DNA of 64,000 nt from Streptomyces physcomitrii (GTDB lineage: Bacteria; Actinomycetota; Actinomycetes; Streptomycetales; Streptomycetaceae). Positions 1-8,370 of the stretch are shown in pieces. The DNA is taken from contig NZ_JAAWWP010000005.1 in NCBI RefSeq assembly GCF_012273655.1, positions 248,001 through 312,000 of the forward strand, in the 5' to 3' direction. The notes beneath the pieces were generated by a model. That model was not told where the DNA came from and did no database searches. It was given only the letters and a program-made list of their open reading frames with translations. A program made the position numbers and the translations under genes. How positions within the stretch are numbered: the stretch's first letter is position 1; each line of letters starts with the position of its first letter.

Positions 1-1103
1 GCGCGGTGGACCCGCGGGGGCCGGTCGGCGTAGGCGTAGTCGGCGTCGCAGTGCGGGGTGCCGGGGGTGCAGTACGGGGTGCCCGCCTCGGTGGCCCCGT
101 CGTAGCCGGGGTCGAACTCCTCGCGGTAGACACGCTGGGTGAGGTCCCAGTAGTTCTGGTGGTGGTACGGCCACAGGAACTCCGAGCCGCGCGGCTGGCC
201 CGCCGCGTACAGCGCCTCGCGGGCGCGCCCGGCACCCGGTCCGCCCGCCGCGTAGTCCGGGTAGTGGCGCAGTACGGGCGGCAGGAAGCCGAGGAGGTTC
301 GGGCCCTCGGCGCGCCAGAGGGTGCCCTCCCAGTCGACGCCGCCGTCGTACAGCTCGGGGTGGTTCTCCAGCTGCCAGCGCACCAGGTAGCCGCCGTTGG
401 AGAGGCCGGTGGCGAGGGTGCGGGACGGGGGCCTGCCGTAGCGCTGGGTGGTCAACGCCTTCGTGGCGCGGGTGAGTTGGGTCAGCCGGTGGTTCCATTC
501 GGCGACCGCGTCGCCGGGGCGGCGGCCGTCGCGGTGGAAGGCGGCGCCGGTGTTGCCCTTGTCGGTGGCGGCGAAGGCGTAGCCGCGGGAGAGCACCCAG
601 TCGGCGATGGCGCGGTCGTTGGCGTACTGCTCGCGGTTGCCGGGGGTGCCGGAGACGACGAGGCCGCCGTTCCAGCGGTCGGGCAGCCGGATCACGAACT
701 GGGAGTCGTGGTTCCAGCCGTGGTTGGTGTTGGAGGTGGAGGTGTCGGGGAAGTAGCCGTCGATCTGGAGGCCGGGGACGCCGCGGGGCACGGCCAGGCC
801 CGCGGGGGTCAGCCCGGCCCAGTCGGCGGGGTCGGTGTGCCCGGAGCCGGTGGTGCCCGCGGTGGTCAACTCGGCCAGGCAGGCGGTCTGTTGGTGCGCG
901 GCGCCGGGGACGCGGAGCTGCCCCTGCCGCGCGCAGTGGGCGTCCGTCCGCGACTTCGCCGCGGCGCCCTCCCCCGCCGGTGCCGCGACGGAGGGCGGGG
1001 CGGCGACGGCCAGCGGCAGCCCGAGTGCGGCCACCGCGAGCAGGCACCGCAGGGCACGGGGGCGGCGGCGTGGCCGTCCTGCGGGAGTGCCGGGGAACGG
1101 CAT
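1..1103 (-). CDS. secreted alpha/beta-hydrolase, tannase / 3-hydroxybutyrate-oligomer hydrolase-like (3' end outside window)
   Basis: The reading frame is open from an ATG at 1103 to the window edge, so the C-terminus is missing (about 367 residues seen). The N-terminus has an Arg-rich stretch followed by an Ala/Leu hydrophobic run ending in Ala, a classical signal peptide, so the product is probably exported. A serine-hydrolase nucleophile elbow GLSNGG and an upstream GNREQYAND segment are visible, with a DKGNTG segment between them. This pattern fits the large secreted esterases annotated as tannase/feruloyl esterase or 3-hydroxybutyrate oligomer hydrolase. The adjacent PHB-depolymerase-type gene makes the second name attractive, but the substrate is inference. 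The Asp and His of the triad cannot be confirmed in the visible part. Confidence 0.7.
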   Translation of the reverse strand, partial: MPFPGTPAGRPRRRPRALRCLLAVAALGLPLAVAAPPSVAAPAGEGAAAKSRTDAHCARQGQLRVPGAAHQQTACLAELTTAGTTGSGHTDPADWAGLTPAGLAVPRGVPGLQIDGYFPDTSTSNTNHGWNHDSQFVIRLPDRWNGGLVVSGTPGNREQYANDRAIADWVLSRGYAFAATDKGNTGAAFHRDGRRPGDAVAEWNHRLTQLTRATKALTTQRYGRPPSRTLATGLSNGGYLVRWQLENHPELYDGGVDWEGTLWRAEGPNLLGFLPPVLRHYPDYAAGGPGAGRAREALYAAGQPRGSEFLWPYHHQNYWDLTQRVYREEFDPGYDGATEAGTPYCTPGTPHCDADYAYADRPPRVHR

Positions 1104-1310
1104 ACGGGCCTCCGGGGGCGAAGTGCGTACGGGGTACGGGGGTATGGGGAGACGTGCAGTACGGGTGTGAAGTGCCTTACAGCGACGGGAAGTTGCTTTT
1201 GCGTGCTGTCGGAAGGCGGTGTGGGGAGGGTGAGTTGTCCCTGGCCCTGAGCCGTTCGCTGCCGTCGGCCCAGCTCCAGCCCCATCCCCACCCCCTGCCT
1301 CTGCCGGTCG

Positions 1311-1348
1311 AGCGGGTGTTGACGGCGGACGCGCCGCCAACACCCGCT
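1311..1348 (-). terminator. intrinsic terminator hairpin
   Basis: An 11-bp perfect stem (AGCGGGTGTTG and its complement at 1338-1348) has a second CGGCG/CGCCG stem inside it. It sits about 45 bp beyond the stop codon of the depolymerase gene and before the next gene on the same strand, as expected for a terminator of the former. Confidence 0.7.
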
Positions 1349-1391
1349 TGAGGACCGGCAGTTGAGGGACAGGCCAGGGCCGGGGAAAAGG

Positions 1392-2501
1392 TCAGGAGCC
1401 GCTCAGGCCGAAGAACTTGGCGATCCAGTGGCTGGAGCAGATCGAGGCCAGGAAGTATGGGGCGCCGGTGCTGCCGCACTGTTCGGCGCCGGTTCCGGGG
1501 TCGACGGGGGTGCCGTGACCGATGCCGGGCACCCGGTCGACCTCGACGGCGACCTTGCCGTCCGTACCCACGTACTCCTCCTGGCGGGTGGAGTTGGGGC
1601 CGATGCTGCCGACCCGGTCCGGGGTCTGGGAGAGGCCGTGCAGGGCCGTCCACTGGTCCCGGAGTTCGTCGGCGTTGCGCGGGGCGACGGTGGTGTCCTT
1701 CTCGCCGTGCCAGATGGCCACCCGGGGCCAGGGCCCGTTCCAGGAGGGGTTCGCCGCGCGGACCCGCTCGGCCCACTGCTCGGGGCTGAGGTCGACCCCC
1801 GGATTCATGCACAGGTACGGGCTGCTGTCCTTGGTGCACTCGTACGGGAGCCCGGCGACGACCGCGCCCGCGGAGAAGACGTCGGGGTAGGCGCCGAGCA
1901 TCACCGAGGTCATGGCGCCCCCGGCGGAGAGCCCGGTGACGAAGACGCGGGAGGAGTCGGCCCCGTAGGCGGAGACGGCGTGCGCGGCCATCTGCCGGAT
2001 CGAGGCGGCCTCGCCCTGGTCCCGGCGGTTGTCGGTGGCCTGGAACCAGTTGAAGCACTTGGTGAGGTTGTTGGCGGTGCTGGTCTCCGCGAGGACGAGC
2101 AGGAAGCCCTCGCGCTCGGCGAGTTCGGGCAGCCCGGAGTTGTCGGCGTAGACCTGCGCGTTCTGGGTGCAGCCGTGCAGGGCGACCACCACCGGCGGGT
2201 TCGCGGGCAGGTTCGCGGGCCGGTGGACGTACATGCTCAGCGCACCGGGATTGGCACCGAAGTCCGGCACCTTGGTCAGCTCGGCGGCCCGGTGACCGGC
2301 GGGCTGCGCACCGGCCGTGCCCGCGGCGGGAGTGGAGCCGCCCTGGGCCATCGGCGCGGGCGCGGCGGAGGCGGCCGGGGCGGCGAGCACCCCGCAGAGC
2401 ACCAGCGCGGGCACGGCGAGCAGTCGGCGAACTGCCCTGCGGCGCAAGGGCAGTCGGGTCGGGCGGGATGCCCGGTCGCGCCCGGAGTGGAAGTTCGGCA
2501 T
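1392..2501 (-). CDS. extracellular PHB-depolymerase-family esterase
   Basis: This 369-residue protein carries a signal peptide (Arg-rich residues 12-26, hydrophobic core to about residue 47) and an esterase PHB-type fold. The oxyanion-hole segment LHGC is at 108-111, the lipase box GLSAGG at 190-195 (Ser192 nucleophile), a candidate acid in GEKDTT near 269 and a candidate His in GIGHG near 329. Paired Cys residues near the C-terminus fit an extracellular disulfide-stabilised enzyme. The family includes poly(3-hydroxybutyrate) depolymerases, acetylxylan and feruloyl esterases, so the substrate is open. The start at 2501 is chosen because GAGGGAG precedes it at proper spacing and the signal peptide begins there; the frame stays open further upstream without a good start. 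No polymer-binding domain is seen. Confidence 0.85.
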   Translation of the reverse strand: MPNFHSGRDRASRPTRLPLRRRAVRRLLAVPALVLCGVLAAPAASAAPAPMAQGGSTPAAGTAGAQPAGHRAAELTKVPDFGANPGALSMYVHRPANLPANPPVVVALHGCTQNAQVYADNSGLPELAEREGFLLVLAETSTANNLTKCFNWFQATDNRRDQGEAASIRQMAAHAVSAYGADSSRVFVTGLSAGGAMTSVMLGAYPDVFSAGAVVAGLPYECTKDSSPYLCMNPGVDLSPEQWAERVRAANPSWNGPWPRVAIWHGEKDTTVAPRNADELRDQWTALHGLSQTPDRVGSIGPNSTRQEEYVGTDGKVAVEVDRVPGIGHGTPVDPGTGAEQCGSTGAPYFLASICSSHWIAKFFGLSGS

Positions 2502-3152
2502 GGCGGCTCCCTCGGTGGCGTGGCGTGCGGTGGCGGTGGCGGGCCCCGGGGCCCTGCCGTGGCCGGGGCGGGGCGGTCCCGGCTCCCGGAACCGTAGGAG
2601 CGGGGCCAGGGCAGCCGGTATGGGACCGTGCACCACAGCCGAGGCCGGGCCTGGGTGAGCACCGGGGGTTGCCCGGGACCGGAGGGCCTGATAGGCGCGC
2701 AGGGCACCGGAGTTGGGCGGGCGGCGGCCTCGCGGCAGACGACAGCCCTCGGCGGGCGACGGCCTCACGGCGAGCGACGGGCGGCGGCCTCGAGGCGTGG
2801 CGACGGCCTCGCGGCGAGCGACCGGCCGTCCCGGCAGTCGAGTCGACCCCCGGGCAGACCTCCGGCGGCCCCCGGACAGACCTCAGTCAGCGCTCAGGCA
2901 GACTCCGGGCACCCCCAGGCGGACCCGGAGGATCCGCATGCGGAGGTATGCGGCGAAGCGGCTGTCCGTCGGACGAAAAGAACTCCGGCGTGGCGCGGGT
3001 TCGCTTGAGTGGACCCGTGGCACCCCGGGCACCCCGCCGCCCCACCCACACCAGCACCGGCACCGGCACCGGCACCGGCATGACGCACCGACCGGCGCGG
3101 GCACCCCCGCGCGGTGCGGTACCCGCCGCACATCGAGAGAGGCACGGCTGAC
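2502..3152. other. intergenic region with imperfect GC-rich repeats
   Basis: This is a divergent spacer between two secreted esterase genes. It holds imperfect repeats around 2720-2830 (units rich in GGCGACGGCCTC) and a CACCGG hexamer repeated about four times at 3055-3079. Open frames here have no credible start or recognisable protein. Promoters for both flanking genes must lie here, but I cannot pick a convincing -10/-35. Confidence 0.6.
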
Positions 3153-4223
3153 ATGAAGACGCGCGCGATTCCCTTGCTCCTGGCGGCAGTTCTGGGCCTC
3201 GGCACCCTGACTCCGGCCGCCGCCCAGGCCGCGGCGGACCGGAACCCGGTGCCCCGCCCCGTACCCGGCTCCGCGGACTCCGTGAAGTCGGCGAAATCCG
3301 CGGAATCCGCGGACTCCACGGCCCCGACGAGCTCCGCGGACCCGGGCGGCCCGCCGCTGGAGACCCCCGTCGCGACGCTGGCCGCGAACCTCACGTGCTC
3401 GGCGGATCTGGCCGGCTCGGCGCGGACGCCGGTACTGCTGACCCCCGGCACCGTCGAGAGCGCCGACCAGGCCTGGAGCTGGGGCTATCAGAAGGTGCTG
3501 CGGGAGCGGGGGCACGCGGTCTGCGTGATCGAGGACCTGCCGGACTCCGGGACCACCGACATGCAGGTCACCGCGGAGTACGTGGTCTACGCGCTGCGCC
3601 GGATGCACGAGGTCAGCGGGCGCAAGGTCTCGGTGATCGGGCACAGCCAGGGCGGGCTGCTCAACGCCTGGGCGCTGCGGTTCTGGCCGGATCTCGCGGG
3701 CAAGGTCGACGACATCATCGGCCTCGGCGCCCCGCACAGCGGCGGCCTCTTCGGCGACCTCGCCTGCGTGGCCGGGCGGTGCCCCGACTCCGCCTGGCAG
3801 TTCAAGGCCTCCTCGGACTTCGTGCAGGCGCTGATCCGTGAACCGCTCGCCGCCGGGCCCTCGTTCACCTCGATCGGCTCCGACACCGACGAGGTCATCT
3901 TCCCGGCGCCCGGCGCCACCCGCTTCCCCGGTGCCGCCAACCTCCAGGTGCAGCAGCTCTGTCCGGGCCGCCTGGTCGGCCACATGGGGCAGCTCTTCGA
4001 CGCGGGCGTGCATGCGCTGGTCACCGACGCCCTGGACCACGAGGGCCCCGCCGACCTCGACAGGGCCGACAGGGGCGGCTGTTCGCGCTACTGGTTCGAG
4101 GGGGTGGACGAGGCGAAGATGGCCGCGGGCATCCTCATCGTGAAGGACATCCTCGCCGCCTTCCTCGATGTGCGCTGGGTCGACAAGGAGCCCGCGCTCA
4201 AGGAGTACGCGGCCGAGGGCTGA
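3153..4223 (+). CDS. secreted lipase/esterase, alpha/beta-hydrolase
   Basis: The 356-residue product has a signal peptide (MKTR, then a Leu/Ala core to about residue 27). A low-complexity linker of Ser/Ala/Asp-Lys repeats follows (about 40-62), then a lipase domain. The nucleophile elbow GHSQGG is at 163-168 (Ser165), preceded by a conserved strand-helix; a GAPHSGG motif follows. This resembles Streptomyces triacylglycerol lipases of the EstA/LipA type. The start at 3153 is selected because GAGAGAGG lies just upstream and the signal peptide begins there; an upstream in-frame ATG at 3114 has no ribosome site. It is likely monocistronic, with a hairpin after the stop. Confidence 0.85.
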   Translation: MKTRAIPLLLAAVLGLGTLTPAAAQAAADRNPVPRPVPGSADSVKSAKSAESADSTAPTSSADPGGPPLETPVATLAANLTCSADLAGSARTPVLLTPGTVESADQAWSWGYQKVLRERGHAVCVIEDLPDSGTTDMQVTAEYVVYALRRMHEVSGRKVSVIGHSQGGLLNAWALRFWPDLAGKVDDIIGLGAPHSGGLFGDLACVAGRCPDSAWQFKASSDFVQALIREPLAAGPSFTSIGSDTDEVIFPAPGATRFPGAANLQVQQLCPGRLVGHMGQLFDAGVHALVTDALDHEGPADLDRADRGGCSRYWFEGVDEAKMAAGILIVKDILAAFLDVRWVDKEPALKEYAAEG

Positions 4224-4255
4224 ACACCCCACGCCCGCACGGCGGTTACGGCAAG

Positions 4256-4290
4256 GGCCCCCGCCACCGGTCACACGGTGGCGGGGGCCC
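4256..4290. terminator. bidirectional terminator between convergent genes
   Basis: A strong stem, GGGCCCC plus GCCACCG pairing with CGGTGGCGGGGGCCC around a short loop, lies between the lipase stop (4223) and the fasciclin-gene stop (4341). It can serve both converging transcripts. Confidence 0.7.
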
Positions 4291-4340
4291 GTCCTGCATC
4301 CCGTCCCGGGCAGTGGTCGGGACGGGGGACCTGGGGGCGG

Positions 4341-4988
4341 TCAGCTCTTGGGCATCAGGACGGTGTCGATGATGTAGACGTTGGCGTTGGAGGTCTGGAC
4401 GTTGCCGCAGACCACCTTCGAGGCGTCGTTGACCTCGTAGGACTCACCGGAGCCCGAGGTCTTCACCTTCGACTTCTCCAGGGTGGTGAAGTTGCCGTTG
4501 TCCATCTGGGTGGGCTTCAGGCGCTGCGGGACGACGTGGTAGGTCAGGATCTTGGTCAGCTGCTCCTTGTCGGCGAGCACCTTGTCCAGGTCGGCCTTCG
4601 GGATCTTCGCGAAGGCGTCGTTGGTCGGCGCGAACACCGTCAGGTTGTCGGTGTTGTTGAGGGTGTCGACCAGTCCGGCCTTCTTCACGGCGGTCACGAG
4701 GGTGGACAGCGCCGGGTTGTTGGAGGCGGCGGTGGCCACCGGGTCCTTCGACATGCCGTCGAAGGAGCCCTTGCCCGACTTCGGCACGGTGCCGCAGGCC
4801 GGGCCGAAGGGCTCGGACATCGCGGAGGTGTCGGAACCCTTGTCCGGCGAGGAGGGCTTGGCGGACGAGGACGAGTCCGACTTGGTGTCCTTGTCGTCGC
4901 TGTCGTCCGAACAGGCGGCCAGGGACAGGGGCAGCAGGGCGGCCGCGGTGACGGCGACGGCGACCTTGCTGAGACGGGGCTTGCGCAT
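4341..4988 (-). CDS. fasciclin (FAS1) domain lipoprotein, MPT70/MPT83-like
   Basis: The 215-residue product starts with a lipoprotein signal whose lipobox LAAC places the lipid on Cys26. A charged Asp/Ser/Lys linker (27-60) leads to one FAS1 domain covering roughly residues 75-215, with the typical NNPALSTL, NLTVFAPTNDAF and YHVVP motifs. FAS1 domains mediate surface adhesion. The start at 4988 follows AAGGAG at good spacing. The gene lies 119 bp downstream of the molybdopterin oxidoreductase on the same strand and has no SigK-type motif of its own, so it is probably co-transcribed. Mycobacterial homologues MPT70 and MPT83 are SigK targets, which agrees with the SigK-type promoter upstream of the oxidoreductase. 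Confidence 0.9.
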   Translation of the reverse strand: MRKPRLSKVAVAVTAAALLPLSLAACSDDSDDKDTKSDSSSSAKPSSPDKGSDTSAMSEPFGPACGTVPKSGKGSFDGMSKDPVATAASNNPALSTLVTAVKKAGLVDTLNNTDNLTVFAPTNDAFAKIPKADLDKVLADKEQLTKILTYHVVPQRLKPTQMDNGNFTTLEKSKVKTSGSGESYEVNDASKVVCGNVQTSNANVYIIDTVLMPKS

Positions 4989-5107
4989 GGTGCTCTCCTT
5001 CAAACGGGTTTCGATCGTGAAACGGAAAAGGTTCAGGAAACGCCCGTACCGGCACGCAGGGGACGCGCGGGAGGTACGGGGTCGGCTCGGTCTTCTCGTG
5101 CGGGGGC

Positions 5108-6832
5108 TCATGGCACGGTGACCACCACCGAGTGCCAGCCGGTCGCGCCGTCGGGCACGGTGCCCTGGCGGCGGGAGGTCTGGGTGGCGCCCTCGCCGTC
5201 GGTCGCGCGGGCTTCGAGGGTGTGGTTGCCGGAGGTGGCCGGCCACTCCCAACTCCATTGGCGCCAGGTGTCCTTGTTGGCCTCGGTGGCCAGTTCGGCG
5301 CGCTGCCAGTCGCCGCCGTCCACCCGCACCTCGACCTTGGCGATGCCGCGGTGCTGCGCCCAGGCCACCCCGGCGACCGCGACGGTGCCCTTGCGTGGGG
5401 AGGAGAACGGCCGGGGGGTGTCGATCCGCGCCTGGGTCTTGATCGGCGCCTCGCGGGACCAGGACTTGCGCACCCAGTACGCGTCGAAGTCGTCGAAGGT
5501 GGTCAGTTCGAGTTCCTTCAGCCACTTGCAGGCCGAGACGTAGCCGTAGAGGCCGGGCACCAGCATGCGGACCGGGAAGCCGTGGTCGAAGGGGAGCGGT
5601 TCGCCGTTCATGCCGACGGCGAGCATCGCGTCCCGGCCGTCCATGACGGTGTCCACCGGGCTGCCCAGGGTCATCCCGTCGACCGACCTGGCGACCAGCT
5701 GGTTGGCCGGCCCGCCCTCGGACGGCGGCTTCACCCCGGCCTCCCGCAGCAGGTCCGCGAGGCGTACGCCGATCCAGCGGGCGGTACCCACGTACTTGCC
5801 GCCCACCTCGTTGGAGACGCAGGTCAGCGTGATGTCCCGCTCGATCAGCTCGCGGCGCAGCAGGTCCTGGTAGCCGATCTCCAACTCCCGGCGCACACCC
5901 TTGCCGTGCAGCCGCAGCCGCCAGCTGTCCGCGTCCACCTTCGGCACCACCAGGGCGGTGTCCACGCGGTAGAAGTCGCGGTTGGGGGTGACGAAGGGGA
6001 ACATGCCCTTCACTCCGAGGTCGACGCCCTTCGGCAGCGGCCGGGCCGGGGAGGCGGGCCGGGGCAGCCGGATGGACTCGCGGGCGGCGGCGGCCTCCCG
6101 GTTGCCGGAGGCGTTCACCGCCCGGCCGCCCACTCCGGCGCCCGCCGAGACTGCCGCGGCGGCGGTGGCGAGCACCACGAACCTGCGCCGGTCGAAGGGG
6201 GCCGGGGTCCGGTCGGCAGCCGGGGTCTCACCGGCAGCCGGAGTCTCGTCGGCAGCCGGAGTCTCGTCGGCAGCCGGGGCCGTGCCCGCCGCGGCGGGCG
6301 TCCGGCGGAACGGCACCACCGGCGGCCACAGTCGCCGCGCGGAGAGCAGCGAGCCGAGGACGTACAGGAGCACCGCCCCGGCCAGCGCGCCCACCAGCGA
6401 GGGGACGAAGTCGGTGGTGCGGGCGGCGGGCCGGTTCGCCGCGGCGACGGAGCCGAGGATCCCGAAGGCCAGTACGCCGAGGGCTCCGAGGAGCGGGTAG
6501 GGCACCGACAGGGCGCCGATGACCAGGGCGAAGAGGGCCAGCAGGACGAGGATGCCGAGCTGGAGGACGAGTTTGTCGTTGGTGCCGAAGTTGCGGATCG
6601 CCCAGTCCTTGACCCCGGTCGGGGTGCGGTCGATGACCGCGCCGCCGACCGCGGTGACCGGGGAGGCCTCCGGGCGCAGCAGCGCCGAGACCAACTCGGC
6701 CACGCACAGGGCCGCGAAGGCCGCGAGCAGCCCGCTGACCGCGCCGAGAACGGCGCGCAGTGCCCGCTCGCGGCGGGGCAGCGCGCCGACGGTCTCGGCG
6801 TCGTGCTCCGGGTGTGCCTGGTCTTCGCTCAC
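5108..6832 (-). CDS. membrane-anchored molybdopterin-dependent oxidoreductase, sulfite-oxidase family
   Basis: The 574-residue protein has four N-terminal membrane helices (about 27-52, 88-110, 113-132, 143-164). A linker with four to five repeats of TPAADE (about 178-210) follows, then a further hydrophobic segment (217-236) and a periplasmic sulfite-oxidase-type Mo domain. Cys338 in TLTCVSNEVGG is at the position of the Mo-ligating Cys. A C-terminal Ig-like dimerisation domain follows (about 470-574). Such enzymes may repair oxidised residues or reduce small sulfoxides; the electron donor is not evident. The start is a GTG at 6832, only about 8 nt after the -10 of a SigK-type promoter, so the mRNA is probably leaderless. 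The linker repeats are also 18-bp DNA repeats at about 6205-6290. Confidence 0.9.
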   Translation of the reverse strand: MSEDQAHPEHDAETVGALPRRERALRAVLGAVSGLLAAFAALCVAELVSALLRPEASPVTAVGGAVIDRTPTGVKDWAIRNFGTNDKLVLQLGILVLLALFALVIGALSVPYPLLGALGVLAFGILGSVAAANRPAARTTDFVPSLVGALAGAVLLYVLGSLLSARRLWPPVVPFRRTPAAAGTAPAADETPAADETPAAGETPAADRTPAPFDRRRFVVLATAAAAVSAGAGVGGRAVNASGNREAAAARESIRLPRPASPARPLPKGVDLGVKGMFPFVTPNRDFYRVDTALVVPKVDADSWRLRLHGKGVRRELEIGYQDLLRRELIERDITLTCVSNEVGGKYVGTARWIGVRLADLLREAGVKPPSEGGPANQLVARSVDGMTLGSPVDTVMDGRDAMLAVGMNGEPLPFDHGFPVRMLVPGLYGYVSACKWLKELELTTFDDFDAYWVRKSWSREAPIKTQARIDTPRPFSSPRKGTVAVAGVAWAQHRGIAKVEVRVDGGDWQRAELATEANKDTWRQWSWEWPATSGNHTLEARATDGEGATQTSRRQGTVPDGATGWHSVVVTVP

Positions 6833-6839
6833 GTCAGGC

Positions 6840-6870
6840 CATTCGGGGCAGGGCGGCCCGCGGATTGGTC
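6840..6870 (-). promoter_or_regulatory. SigK-type promoter for the oxidoreductase-fasciclin operon
   Basis: On the minus strand GACCAATCC (6870-6862) is followed after 16 nt by CGAATG (6845-6840). The same arrangement occurs upstream of the divergent FAD-oxidoreductase gene and upstream of sigK itself. It resembles the M. tuberculosis SigK consensus CCATCC-N16/17-CGAATA. The predicted transcription start falls on or next to the GTG start codon. Confidence 0.75.
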
Positions 6871-6912
6871 CCGCCTTCCGGGTTCATCCCTGCGGATGAC
6901 TTTCGCGGAATC

Positions 6913-6943
6913 GACCAATCCGTGGCCCCTGCGGCTCCGAAGG
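6913..6943 (+). promoter_or_regulatory. SigK-type promoter for the lipid-modification operon
   Basis: GACCAATCC (6913-6921), a 16-nt spacer and CGAAGG (6938-6943) form the plus-strand partner of the divergent promoter. The two -35 elements make a perfect 9-bp inverted repeat with 42 nt between them. A CATCC-CTGC-GGATG palindrome (6885-6898) sits exactly at its centre. Confidence 0.7.
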
Positions 6944-7026
6944 ACTGCCGAGGCAGGCGTGCTGCCGCCGGCCCCGATTCAGGGGCCCGGGGGCGGTGCG
7001 CGGTACGGCACGGAGGAAGGGGCACG

Positions 7027-8370
7027 ATGACGGCGTCGTCAGACCAGACGCGGGCGCGGCGGGAGCCGGGGCCGCGGCCGGGCGGCACGGGCAGGCCGCG
7101 TACGGCGGTGATCGGCAGCGGGATAGCCGGGCTGAGCGCCGCGTACGTACTGTCCCGGTCCCACGACGTGACGCTGTACGAGGCGGACGACCGGCTCGGC
7201 GGCCACGCGCACACCCACGAGGTGACCGCGCGGGACGGGCGCGCGCACCGGGTCGACTCCGGTTTCATCGTGCACAACCGGCGCACCTATCCGCACTTCC
7301 TGCGGCTGCTCGGCGAACTGGGCGTCGCCACGCAGGAGTCGGAGATGAGCATGTCGGTGCGGTGCGAGGGCTGCGGCCTCGAATACGCGGGCGCGCGCGG
7401 CCCGCGGGGTCTCTTCGCGCAGCCGAGGAGCCTCGGCAATCCGCGCTTCCTGCGGATGCTGGCCGAGGTCCCGCGCTTCCACCGGGCCGCCCGGCGGCTG
7501 CTCGCCGACCGCTCCACGGCCGGGCCGGACGGGGCGGACGCCGGTCCGACGCTGGGCGAGTTCCTCGAACAGGGCGGTTTCTCCGCCTACTTCACGGCGC
7601 ACTTCGCGACCCCGCTGGTCTCCTGCGTCTGGTCCTGCGACACCGCCACGGCCCGCCGCTACCCGGCCCGCTTCCTCTTCACCTTCCTGGAGCACCACGG
7701 CATGCTCTCGGTGGGCGACTCCCCCACCTGGCGCACCATCACCGGCGGTTCACGGGAGTACGTGGACCGGATCGCCAAGCAGCTCGGCTCGGTGCGCACC
7801 TCCACGCCGGTACGGGCGGTGCACCGGCACGCGGACGGCGTCGAGGTGGACACCGCGGGCGGCGAGCGGGCGGCGTACGACTCGGCGGTGATCGCCACCC
7901 ACCCCGACCAGGCGCTGCGGCTGCTCGCCGAGCCCACCGAGGAGGAGCGGCGGGTCCTCGGCGCGCTGCCCTACACCGCCAACAGCACGCTGCTGCACAC
8001 CGACGCCTCCCAGCTGCCGCGCGCCCCGGGCGCCCGCGCCTCCTGGAACTACCTGCTGCCCGACTGCACCGCGGGCAGCGACCGGGTGCGGGTCAGCTAC
8101 GACATGACCCGCCTGCAGCAGCTGGACACCGAGGAGACCTATGTGGTCACCCTCGGCGGCGACGAACTCGTCGACCAGGAGCGCGTCTTGGCCCGGATGT
8201 CGTACGAACACCCGGTGCACACGCCGGAGTCGGTGGCCGCACGCGACGAACTGCCCGCGCTCGGCGGCCGGTCGCTCGCCTTCGCGGGCGCCTACGACGG
8301 CTGGGGCTTCCACGAGGACGGCTGCCGGTCGGGGGTCGCGGCGGCCCGGCGGCTGGGGGTGGAGTGGTGA
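7027..8370 (+). CDS. NAD(P)/FAD-dependent oxidoreductase, flavin amine-oxidase-like (Rv0449c-type)
   Basis: The 447-residue protein has an N-terminal Rossmann dinucleotide motif GSGIAGLSAAY (about 28-38) and a GGHAHTH segment typical of flavin amine oxidase/desaturase-like enzymes. A C-terminal FAG.YDGWGFHEDG segment completes the FAD site. It probably acts on a lipid substrate together with the following genes. The start ATG at 7027 follows GGAGGAAGG. It is the first gene of a four-gene operon; its stop overlaps the next start (GTGA). Gene order matches M. tuberculosis Rv0449c-Rv0446c. A SigK-type promoter lies about 85 bp upstream. Confidence 0.88.
   Translation: MTASSDQTRARREPGPRPGGTGRPRTAVIGSGIAGLSAAYVLSRSHDVTLYEADDRLGGHAHTHEVTARDGRAHRVDSGFIVHNRRTYPHFLRLLGELGVATQESEMSMSVRCEGCGLEYAGARGPRGLFAQPRSLGNPRFLRMLAEVPRFHRAARRLLADRSTAGPDGADAGPTLGEFLEQGGFSAYFTAHFATPLVSCVWSCDTATARRYPARFLFTFLEHHGMLSVGDSPTWRTITGGSREYVDRIAKQLGSVRTSTPVRAVHRHADGVEVDTAGGERAAYDSAVIATHPDQALRLLAEPTEEERRVLGALPYTANSTLLHTDASQLPRAPGARASWNYLLPDCTAGSDRVRVSYDMTRLQQLDTEETYVVTLGGDELVDQERVLARMSYEHPVHTPESVAARDELPALGGRSLAFAGAYDGWGFHEDGCRSGVAAARRLGVEW

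Noticed and set aside
4990..5107. A separate SigK-type promoter for the fasciclin gene
   Set aside because: No CCAATCC or CATCC block with a CGAA-type -10 at 16-17 nt is visible on the minus strand; co-transcription with the oxidoreductase is simpler.
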